Source: Saprospiraceae bacterium UBA7328 (GTDB lineage: Bacteria > Bacteroidota > Bacteroidia > Chitinophagales > Saprospiraceae). From it: 24,079 nt of DNA. Where the stretch lies: NCBI GenBank assembly GCA_002471345.1, contig DKPS01000104.1:1-24079 (forward strand), in the 5' to 3' direction. The notes below the pieces were generated by a model. It was not told the DNA's origin, did not search any database, and saw only the letters and a program-made list of their open reading frames with translations. The position numbers and the translations under genes are program-made. This document shows positions 1-6,900 of the stretch, one piece after another. Every line of letters starts with the position of its first letter. The stretch's first letter is position 1.

Positions 1-882
1 ACAGAAATCAGTTCCATACATTCGAAAGTAGCTGGACATGTTACATATCTAAAGTATCTCCCTGGTGATTATGTCAAAAAGGGATCATTATTATCAAGAG
101 TTGAAAATCCAGATCTCATTGTAAAACAAAGAATTTTCCTAGAGACTAAATCAAATTTGGATCTTGCTCAAAAGGATCTCAATAGAAAACAGCTTCTAAT
201 TGAAGGAAATGCAACCCCAAGAAGAGTGTTTGAAGAGAGTCAAAGTAAATACAACTTTCTATCAGCGAAGTATGGCGGACTTAAAAAGGAACTCGAACTA
301 ATCGGAATAAACTTGACTGAATTAGAAAACAATTCAAATTACCAATCATCGATCAGTATTTATTCTAGTCAGTCAGGATATGTGCATGAAGTATCAGTGA
401 ACAAAGGACAAATGATTGTACCAGAAACGCAATTAATGGAGATTGCTGATATTGACCATATTCACCTCGAACTTCAGATTTTATCTAAGGACATTGGTTC
501 AGTGGAATTAGAGCAAAAAGTAATTTTCACAATACCTGGAAGCAGTAAAGAATACCATGCAGAAGTAGTTAAGATTAATCCTATGATTCATAATAATCAG
601 TCGACTCTTCAGGTACATTGTCATATAAATCATAAGGATAAAAAAATATTTGTTGCAGGACTATTTGTGAATGCTGAATTGCAAATGAGTCCTACAGAAC
701 AAGAAGGCCTTCCACTGAGCGGTGTTTTAAAAGAAGGTGAAGACTATTTTGCTTTCCAATTAAAAAATCAGAATCTTACAAAGACCACACTTTCAGATGT
801 CAAACTGATTGACGATTTTGTAGTATTCAGTAATCCTAAAGTTGGCGATTGGGTATTAGAAGGAGCTTACTATGTTGAGTGA
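1..882 (+). CDS. RND efflux periplasmic adaptor (membrane fusion protein), 5' end cut by window
   Basis: The reading frame is open from base 1 to the TGA at 880-882, so the gene begins before the window; the ATG at 157 is internal. The first residues form half of a biotinyl/lipoyl-like barrel (SKVAGHVTYLKYLPGDYVKKG). A helical hairpin (about residues 45-105 of the visible part) follows, then the second lipoyl half (SSQSGYVHEVSVNKGQMI), a beta-barrel and a C-terminal membrane-proximal domain ending near VLEGAYYVE. This order is that of CzcB/CusB-type adaptors, which link an inner-membrane RND pump to an outer-membrane channel for metal or drug export. The partner pump and channel are not in the window, so the substrate is unknown. 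The 3' end overlaps the convergent oxidase gene by 13 bp. Confidence 0.85.
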   Translation, partial: TEISSIHSKVAGHVTYLKYLPGDYVKKGSLLSRVENPDLIVKQRIFLETKSNLDLAQKDLNRKQLLIEGNATPRRVFEESQSKYNFLSAKYGGLKKELELIGINLTELENNSNYQSSISIYSSQSGYVHEVSVNKGQMIVPETQLMEIADIDHIHLELQILSKDIGSVELEQKVIFTIPGSSKEYHAEVVKINPMIHNNQSTLQVHCHINHKDKKIFVAGLFVNAELQMSPTEQEGLPLSGVLKEGEDYFAFQLKNQNLTKTTLSDVKLIDDFVVFSNPKVGDWVLEGAYYVE

Positions 883-2474
883 TTCCTCGTGATTAATACT
901 TCAGGGTTCAATATCCATTTCGGATCTAGTTTATCTTTTACAGCTTTTAAACTTTCTGCAAATACATCTGATCTTTGTTTTTCATAGAAAGGTTGATGAT
1001 CCTTACCAACTGCATGGTGGTGCGTAATTGTACCACCTAGTTCTATAATAGTATCCGATACAATTTTCTTAATAGCGTCCCATTGCTCAATCTCATTTCC
1101 TGTTTGACCTTTAGCAATTATAGTATAATAGGGAGCAGGACCATCAGGATAGAGGTGTGTAAACCTACATGTAATTATTCCACCTCCACAGATGCTATCA
1201 ATTGCACTTCTTCCCCTCTTCATCATTTCTGAATGGAATGTATCAAATTGATCCCAGGTCACCGATGTTTCAAATGTCTCAAGGATGCAACCCTTTCTTA
1301 TCATTTCATCTCGGAGATAAGGAGCTTCCAAGAAGGACTTTTTCCATGCATCTGCTTTACTATCTCTTGTGATTGACTTGTTCTTAATTTCCCATGAACC
1401 TTCGCACTTTCTACAAATGTCAAGAGCTTGATCCATATATACTTTCATGTCTCTGTCAGCACTTTCAAATCCTAATATTACAATATGATTTTGACCATCC
1501 CCTAATCCATTTATTAGTGCTTCAGTTTTATCTATAAGTCTAGTATTAGCAGGATTAAGACCGGACTGTCCTATGAGTCTACATGCTTCAACTGCCGCTT
1601 TCCACGAAGTAAACTTCACTGTCTGTGCAGATTTGAATTTAGGTATTTCTTGAAGTCTCATCCAAGCTTCAGTTACTATACCAAAAATGCCTTCTGACCC
1701 TGCCACAAATCGTTCTTCACTAGGACCTGCTCCTGATCCTGGAAGTCTTCTACTTTGTAGGATTCCATTAGGTGTAACCATTCTTACTGATTGTAAAAAC
1801 TCCTCAATATGAGTATATACTGTAGCAAAATGACCACCAGATCGTGTTACTATCCATCCTCCAAGAGTTGAAAACTCAAAGCTCTGAGGAAAATGCCTTA
1901 GTGTTAACCCATGTTGTTTTAATCCTCTTTCTAATTCAGGACCGAATATTCCGGCTTGTATCCTTGCACTTCTACTCTTTTTATCTATCTCCAATATTTG
2001 ATTAAAGTGTTTTAAGTCTACTGTAATCACACCTTTATAATTATTGCTCAAAGTTGGCTCAATGCCTCCAACCACTGAAGAACCTCCACCAAAAGGAATA
2101 ATGGAAATATTTCTTGCTGCGGCAAAGTTGTACAGTTCATGTATATCATCTTCTGTCCTAGGATATGCCACATAATCAGGTGGGTTGTCAAAAAGGCCTT
2201 TAGAAGCTCTCCAAATGTCTCTAAATGATTTTCCAAAAGAATGAGATGCTCGGTCTTTTGTGTCATCTGAGCAAATGGATGATAATTTATCGCTTATAGA
2301 AAAACGCGGTTTTCTCAGAGTGAGGGCATTAATATTTGGTTCTTTATTATCACTAAATGTTTCAACATTCGCAATTCCAGTCATTAGTGTTTTGAATGCT
2401 TCTATTCGCGAGGGATCAACTTTATAATCTGCATATCCCCATCCCCAAAAACTTTTTTCTTTAGACATTCTCAT
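870..2474 (-). CDS. FAD-binding oxidase, alkyldihydroxyacetonephosphate synthase-like
   Basis: 534 residues. The N-terminal half is a VAO/PCMH-type FAD domain with PFGGGSSVVGG (127-137) and SFEFSTLGGW (198-207). The C-terminal half carries a His triplet (THHHAVGK, His 485-487), in the place where AGPS enzymes have their catalytic His-His-His. AGPS swaps the acyl group of acyl-DHAP for a fatty alcohol to start ether lipids; many bacterial relatives have unproven roles and could be 2-hydroxyacid oxidases. No DHAP acyltransferase partner is adjacent. The start is ambiguous: ATG at 2472-2474 or, two codons in, ATG at 2466-2468 (MSKEK), which I think likelier. The gene is divergent from the DASS transporter with about 100 bp between starts, so substrate import plus oxidation is possible. 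Confidence 0.8.
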   Translation of the reverse strand: MRMSKEKSFWGWGYADYKVDPSRIEAFKTLMTGIANVETFSDNKEPNINALTLRKPRFSISDKLSSICSDDTKDRASHSFGKSFRDIWRASKGLFDNPPDYVAYPRTEDDIHELYNFAAARNISIIPFGGGSSVVGGIEPTLSNNYKGVITVDLKHFNQILEIDKKSRSARIQAGIFGPELERGLKQHGLTLRHFPQSFEFSTLGGWIVTRSGGHFATVYTHIEEFLQSVRMVTPNGILQSRRLPGSGAGPSEERFVAGSEGIFGIVTEAWMRLQEIPKFKSAQTVKFTSWKAAVEACRLIGQSGLNPANTRLIDKTEALINGLGDGQNHIVILGFESADRDMKVYMDQALDICRKCEGSWEIKNKSITRDSKADAWKKSFLEAPYLRDEMIRKGCILETFETSVTWDQFDTFHSEMMKRGRSAIDSICGGGIITCRFTHLYPDGPAPYYTIIAKGQTGNEIEQWDAIKKIVSDTIIELGGTITHHHAVGKDHQPFYEKQRSDVFAESLKAVKDKLDPKWILNPEVLITRNHST

Positions 2475-2575
2475 AATTTATGTATGCAAACTAATCATTG
2501 ACCATATTTTATAAGATAAACTGAGTCAAGAATCATCTCTTCCCGAATTAATTTTTATTATAGCATTTCATTACT

Positions 2576-3991
2576 ATGAATATCAATTTTGAAAATAGGT
2601 CAATAAAAATTATCGGAAGTGTTGCCGTGGGAATTGTCCTTTGGCATTTAGATTTTGCGGTAGAAATGGAGCCCAGGGCATGGCATATTTTTGCTGTTTT
2701 TATGGCTGTAATAGTTAGTTTTATCTTAAGACCATTCCCAATGGGGATGAGTGTTATTATCGGCCTTGTATTTCTCACTGCTACTAACACATTATCCATA
2801 AAAGAATCTCTTTCGGGTTTTGGTGATTCTACGGTCTGGCTTGTGGTTGGGGCCTTCTTATTAGCCCAAGCAGTAATTGATACAAGATTTGGATATAGAG
2901 TGGCATTGCTGCTTGTAATTAAGCTTGGTAAAACACTTAAAGGTTTGGCTTATGCCATATGTGGTTCAGAATTCCTTCTTGCATCTGTAATGCCATCTAA
3001 TACAGCGAGAGGAGGAGGTATACACGCCCCTATTGTCAATTCATTATCTCATTCCTTAGGATCAAAATCAAATGATTCACCACAAAAGGCAGGTCAGTAT
3101 TTAAGTTTGGTGGGTGCACATGCCAACCTCACAGTCGCCTCTATGTTCATGACTGGAATGGCTGCTAATCCTTTGGTGTCAAAAGCAGCAAATGATGTTT
3201 TTGGAATAGAATTCGGTTGGGGCACTTGGATTTTAGGATCCATTGTTCCTGGATTAGTGGCATTATTATTATTACCCATACTTCTAGACTTTTTAGCAAA
3301 ACCTACAATGACTGACGGGACACTTGCCCAGGAAGAAGCCAGAAATTCAATAAAGGAAATGGGGCCTGTCCATTGGAAGGAGAAAGTCATGTTCACCGTA
3401 TTGGTGCTTTTACTATTACTATGGACTACTAAATTTCTGCATGGCATGGGGACAACTTTAGTAGCTTGGATTGGAGTTGTAATTTTACTTCTTACCAATG
3501 CCCAAACATGGGAAGATGTTACAAAAAATTATAAAGCATGGGATACATTAGTATGGCTTGGTGGTCTCCTCACAATGGCCAATATGCTTTTAGATTATGG
3601 ATTTATTACGTGGTTTGTCGACAATGTTCAAATTTTAGTATCAGATTTTAATGGTGTATTGTTGATACTTTTACTAGGACTATTTTATTTCTATAGTATG
3701 TACGCTTTCAGTATGCTTACAGCACATATTGCCTCCATGGTAGTACCATTCTTTGCTGTTTGTCTTGCAGCTGGTTCAGAACCGATGTTGGCTGTTGCCG
3801 TGTTCGCTTACTTTTCATGTATTTGTGGATGTATGACAAACTACTCATCAGGGCCTATTATCATATATTATGGCCTGGGATATGTAGAAGCCCCAAAATG
3901 GTTTAGTATTGGATTTGTAGTTTCTATATATCACTTGTTGATATGGATTCCAATAGGATTATTGTGGTGGAAATTATTGGGCTGGTGGTAA
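2576..3991 (+). CDS. DASS/SLC13-family anion (dicarboxylate) transporter
   Basis: 471 residues and almost entirely hydrophobic, with about 11-12 membrane segments. The family signature Ser-Asn-Thr lies at residues 141-143 within SNTARGGG, very close to the SNTARAGG form of plastid 2-oxoglutarate/malate translocators and bacterial CitT/SodiT proteins. A second half-repeat ends in a re-entrant segment near the C-terminus (NYSSGPIIIYYGLGY). The protein should import or exchange di- or tricarboxylates such as malate, 2-oxoglutarate, citrate or tartrate across the inner membrane. Whether it is Na+-coupled or an antiporter cannot be decided here. It is transcribed away from the FAD oxidase gene, and a hairpin about 210 bp downstream may terminate the transcript. 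Confidence 0.88.
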   Translation: MNINFENRSIKIIGSVAVGIVLWHLDFAVEMEPRAWHIFAVFMAVIVSFILRPFPMGMSVIIGLVFLTATNTLSIKESLSGFGDSTVWLVVGAFLLAQAVIDTRFGYRVALLLVIKLGKTLKGLAYAICGSEFLLASVMPSNTARGGGIHAPIVNSLSHSLGSKSNDSPQKAGQYLSLVGAHANLTVASMFMTGMAANPLVSKAANDVFGIEFGWGTWILGSIVPGLVALLLLPILLDFLAKPTMTDGTLAQEEARNSIKEMGPVHWKEKVMFTVLVLLLLLWTTKFLHGMGTTLVAWIGVVILLLTNAQTWEDVTKNYKAWDTLVWLGGLLTMANMLLDYGFITWFVDNVQILVSDFNGVLLILLLGLFYFYSMYAFSMLTAHIASMVVPFFAVCLAAGSEPMLAVAVFAYFSCICGCMTNYSSGPIIIYYGLGYVEAPKWFSIGFVVSIYHLLIWIPIGLLWWKLLGWW

Positions 3992-4381
3992 TGGCATAAA
4001 TATCTGAAAGTAAATTCTGGATCGTAAATTCTTTTTTAGTGACTTGGACAGTCTTAACAATCAATCTGAATAGTAATCTTATTTTTAGAGGTTTTTCGCG
4101 GCATATACAAAACGAATGTCTATTTTCAAATTGTTTTATTTTTAGCATTGTAGTGAGCTTAAAATTACAATAGAACATTCGAATCAAAACTTTACTGGCC
4201 GACTAAGAAGTCGGAATTCATTTTTTCAAGGTATAGGCTAAACCAAAATATTATTCTGAAGTTTAGCATTCGTACTTGGGTACAGAATGAAGATTTACTA
4301 GATTATTAAAACCTCTGAGAAAATATTTTATCTCCATTTCTTGATTGTACTCGAATAGTTTTAAAATAAAATGGTGGCTAA
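3992..4381. other. 390-bp non-coding region between the DASS transporter and AlkB genes
   Basis: AT-rich, with stops in all frames and no convincing ORF on either strand. The only structure I support is the hairpin at 4199-4214. The TTCGAATC at about 4178-4185 resembles a tRNA T-loop, but no acceptor or anticodon arms surround it. The promoter of the AlkB gene presumably lies in the last 150 bp; I could not place -33/-7 boxes with confidence. Confidence 0.6.
4199..4225 (+). terminator. Terminator-like hairpin
   Basis: Perfect 6-bp stem CCGACT / AGTCGG with tetraloop AAGA (4199-4214), followed after a short spacer by six T (about 4220-4225). It could end the DASS transcript. The T-run is not immediately adjacent to the stem, so this is a moderate call. 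Confidence 0.45.
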
Positions 4382-5011
4382 ATGGACTTATTTAATACAA
4401 TCCCCAATCATAAATTGAACCTTTTACCATGTGATGGTGAGGCATACTATTATGGGAGCATTATGACCTTTTCTATTGCTAATATGTATTTTAATAAATT
4501 GATTAATAGTATCAATTGGAAAAAGGATATAGCTATTATTTTTGGTAAAAGAATAGAATCAAAAAGAAAAGTAGCTTGGTACGGTGATAAAGCTTTTGAA
4601 TATACCTATTCTAATAATACAAAATTAGCTCTTCCATGGACTTATGAGTTATTAGAACTGAAGCGTTTTGCCGAGGAGAGGTCTGGTGAGACATTTAATT
4701 CATGCCTTCTTAATATGTATCACAATGGATCTGAAGGCATGTCGTGGCATAGTGATGGAGAAAGAGAATTAAAACAAAATGGAGCAATAGCATCCTTAAG
4801 TTTTGGTGCAGAGAGAAGGTTTTCTTTCAAACATAAAAAAACCAAAATAAAAATTGACATTGTTTTGGAAAGGGGAAGTCTACTTGTTATGAAAGGTAAC
4901 ACCCAAACTCATTGGTTACACAGATTACCTCCAACTAAAAAAAATAATAATCCTAGAGTTAATTTGACTTTTAGAACAATTGATGATCCAATTAAAGACA
5001 ATAACAAATAA
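4382..5011 (+). CDS. AlkB-family 2-oxoglutarate/Fe(II) dioxygenase (ALKBH2-like)
   Basis: 209 residues. The iron facial triad fits H123-x-D125 (SWHSDGE) and H180 (THWLHRLP). The 2-oxoglutarate Arg pair is R192 and R198 in PRVNLTFR. The spacing H180 to R192 to R198 matches human ALKBH2 (236/248/254), and NxYxxGxxGMxWHSD and the IASLSFGAERRF strand also follow the ALKBH2/3 branch rather than the E. coli AlkB branch. Expected role: oxidative removal of alkyl lesions such as 1-methyladenine and 3-methylcytosine from DNA or RNA in the cytoplasm. The gene stands alone with about 155 bp before the Rieske cluster; no ada or alkA gene is adjacent. Confidence 0.9.
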   Translation: MDLFNTIPNHKLNLLPCDGEAYYYGSIMTFSIANMYFNKLINSINWKKDIAIIFGKRIESKRKVAWYGDKAFEYTYSNNTKLALPWTYELLELKRFAEERSGETFNSCLLNMYHNGSEGMSWHSDGERELKQNGAIASLSFGAERRFSFKHKKTKIKIDIVLERGSLLVMKGNTQTHWLHRLPPTKKNNNPRVNLTFRTIDDPIKDNNK

Positions 5012-5166
5012 TAGTTCAAAATGAACAATCTTGTCCTTATTGGGACTCATAATGAAATTGTCTACTACTGTCAGCACATAATCTTATACACCTTACGTAT
5101 ATTGAAATCCGATAGTTATAAAACAATTAATCTTGCTAATTTGCCAAGACCAATAAACAGAAATAA

Positions 5167-5520
5167 ATGAGTTCAAATTCTCCTCAAAATCGAATTGAAA
5201 TAATTCGTGTAGATCAATTGGAAGATCGTCAGCCAGCACATGCTCTAGTAGAAAACACGGATCTTGTCATTATTAAATATGACAACCAAATATCTGTATT
5301 GTATGGGCGATGTGTACATCGAGGAGCATTGATGTCGGATGGTAAGGTGAGTGGTGAAAATATTGTATGTGGTGTTCATAATTGGGATTATAGACTCGAT
5401 TCTGGGGTAAGCGAGTATGACAATAAAGAGAAGCTTCATAAATTCAATCATCTTGTTGAAGATGGTGTTGTCTTTGTAGATCGTGCTGAGGTCATTGCTT
5501 TTGAAGAAATAAATCCATAA
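5167..5520 (+). CDS. Rieske [2Fe-2S] domain, N-terminal part of a split Rieske-glutamate synthase-like protein
   Basis: 117 residues up to a TAA. Cluster ligands are C49-x-H51 (RCVHRG) and C68-x2-H71 (CGVHNW), the Cys-His/Cys-His pairs of a Rieske ferredoxin. There is no signal peptide, so it is cytoplasmic. The frame does not end naturally. After the TAA, the same frame continues without another stop into the glutamate-synthase-like ORF, through a linker rich in family-like residues (PFQRDQYLGAYADTHPE, then GHHGPSAAMGV). The natural gene is therefore probably 5167-6795, about 542 residues, and this piece is its N-terminal domain. It could still fold alone as a small Rieske ferredoxin. Confidence 0.85.
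   Translation: MSSNSPQNRIEIIRVDQLEDRQPAHALVENTDLVIIKYDNQISVLYGRCVHRGALMSDGKVSGENIVCGVHNWDYRLDSGVSEYDNKEKLHKFNHLVEDGVVFVDRAEVIAFEEINP
5518..5520 (+). other. In-frame TAA interrupting the Rieske-glutamate synthase reading frame
   Basis: Codons around it read GAA ATA AAT CCA TAA CCA TTT CAA AGA, i.e. EINP-stop-PFQR. The two flanking ORFs share a frame and no shift is needed to join them. One base change (for example CAA to TAA at 5518, giving NPQPF) would restore a single protein. This can be a real nonsense mutation, a sequencing error or, less likely, readthrough. Confidence 0.8.
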
Positions 5521-5655
5521 CCATTTCAAAGAGATCAATATCTAGGTGCCTATGCGGACACTCATCCTGAATCCACAGAACCCTATTCTCTATTTATAAA
5601 AGATTTAGCTCAAAACGGATTAAAGAATCATGGACATCACGGCCCATCAGCAGCG

Positions 5656-6795
5656 ATGGGCGTGGATAGGAACACTTTGCCTAAATGGGAGAGCATTCAA
5701 TTTTTACCTGCTCAGCTGGCCTACCATCCACTGTTAGACGATGAGCAGGTCAGTACAGAAGTCACTATTGGTTCTTCAGCAAAAAAGCCGCTTAGACTCG
5801 AAAAACCCTTTTTCGTTTCAGACATGTCTTTTGGATCTTTGTCAAAAGAAGCTAAGATTGCTCTAGCACAAGGTGCTGAAATGGCTGGAACAGGAATTTG
5901 TTCTGGAGAAGGAGGAATGCTTCCTGATGAACAAGCCAATAATTCAAGATATTTTTATGAATTGGCCTCTGCGAAATTTGGCTTTTCATGGGATAAACTA
6001 CACAAAGTTCAAGCCTTTCATTTTAAAGGGGGTCAAGGTGCAAAAACAGGTACCGGAGGACATCTTCCAGGGACAAAAGTGACAAGTGAAATAGCTGCTG
6101 TAAGAGGACTAGACGTTGGGCAAACTGCTATTTCTCCCGCTGCTTTTCCTGACATGAAAACTGTAAGTGATTTTAAAGAGTTTGCGGATAAAGTAAGAAG
6201 TGAAACTGGAGGTATACCTGTTGGATTTAAATTGGCTGCAAGTCGGATAGAAAAGGATATTGATTTCGCTCTAAACATAGGTGTAGATTATATCATTTTA
6301 GATGGCAGAGGTGGTGGAACAGGAGCTGCGCCAACAGTACTAAGAAACAATATTAACGTACCTACCATTCCTGCATTAGCCCGTGCTAGAAAGCATTTAG
6401 ATTCAAGTGATTCTGATATAGAACTAGTTATTACTGGAGGGCTTAGAGTAGCCGAAGATGTAGCAAAAGCTATGATGATGGGTGCAGATGCTGTGGCTAT
6501 GTCTAATTCGCCGTTGCAAGCAATAGGATGCTTGGGAATGAGAGCTTGTAATAGCAATAATTGCCCTGTGGGCATAGCAACCCAAAAAGAAAGTCTCAGA
6601 TCACGATTGGAAATAGAAAAGTCGGCCCAGCAATTATTTAATTATTTTGATGCCATGAACGAATTGGTTAAAGTAGTAGCTCGCTCCTGTGGTCATGACC
6701 ATGTGAACAAATTTAACCATGAAGACCTGAGTACTTTTGACATTGACATTCATAAATTGACAGGAATCAACTATGCCGGGGTGAATCCATTTTAA
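5656..6795 (+). CDS. FMN-binding glutamate synthase-like domain protein (C-terminal part of split gene)
   Basis: 379 residues from the first ATG after the TAA, but about 45 conserved-looking upstream residues (from 5521) are in frame, so this ATG is probably not the natural start. The TIM-barrel FMN domain shows FFVSDMSFGSLS, CSGEGGMLP, FHFKGGQGAKTGTGG and ILDGRGGGTGAAP. The [3Fe-4S] site is C292-x5-C298-x4-C303 (CLGMRACNSNNCPVG), as in GltB. The glutaminase domain and the GXGXG domain of full GltB are absent, as in archaeal-type and stand-alone GltB2 proteins, so ammonia generation from glutamine is not encoded here. The physiological reaction of this Rieske-fused family is, to my knowledge, not established. 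It sits 8 bp before the 31-residue membrane peptide, which suggests one operon. Confidence 0.85.
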   Translation: MGVDRNTLPKWESIQFLPAQLAYHPLLDDEQVSTEVTIGSSAKKPLRLEKPFFVSDMSFGSLSKEAKIALAQGAEMAGTGICSGEGGMLPDEQANNSRYFYELASAKFGFSWDKLHKVQAFHFKGGQGAKTGTGGHLPGTKVTSEIAAVRGLDVGQTAISPAAFPDMKTVSDFKEFADKVRSETGGIPVGFKLAASRIEKDIDFALNIGVDYIILDGRGGGTGAAPTVLRNNINVPTIPALARARKHLDSSDSDIELVITGGLRVAEDVAKAMMMGADAVAMSNSPLQAIGCLGMRACNSNNCPVGIATQKESLRSRLEIEKSAQQLFNYFDAMNELVKVVARSCGHDHVNKFNHEDLSTFDIDIHKLTGINYAGVNPF

Positions 6796-6803
6796 AGATT
6801 AAT

Positions 6804-6899
6804 ATGAACTTACATCAAAGAAAATATCATAGGATCATTTGGATCATTTTGGCTTTGCTCCTTTGTGTATTAATATTCAAATCAATTCAGTCAATATAA
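6804..6899 (+). CDS. Small single-TM protein (31 aa) upstream of the ferric reductase-like gene
   Basis: ATG at 6804 gives 31 codons before TAA at 6897-6899. The N-terminus is short and basic (MNLHQRKYHR), followed by one hydrophobic helix (IIWIILALLLCVLIF) and a short tail KSIQSI. It begins 8 bp after the glutamate synthase-like stop and ends one base before the ATG of the 623-residue membrane protein. This tight fit supports translation as part of the operon. Basic residues before the helix predict N-in, C-out. It may be a small subunit or stabiliser of the neighbouring heme protein, which is inference. I do not recognise a named family. Confidence 0.6.
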   Translation: MNLHQRKYHRIIWIILALLLCVLIFKSIQSI

Positions 6900-6900
6900 T

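Noticed and set aside
4176..4190. TTCGAATC motif like a tRNA T-loop
   Set aside because: No acceptor, D or anticodon stem could be built around it, and there is no CCA-compatible end.
5012..5166. Short inverted repeats (GTTCA/TGAAC, GTCC/GGAC) after the AlkB gene
   Set aside because: Stems of four to five bases without a T-run; not above chance, and no clear promoter boxes could be set for the Rieske cluster.
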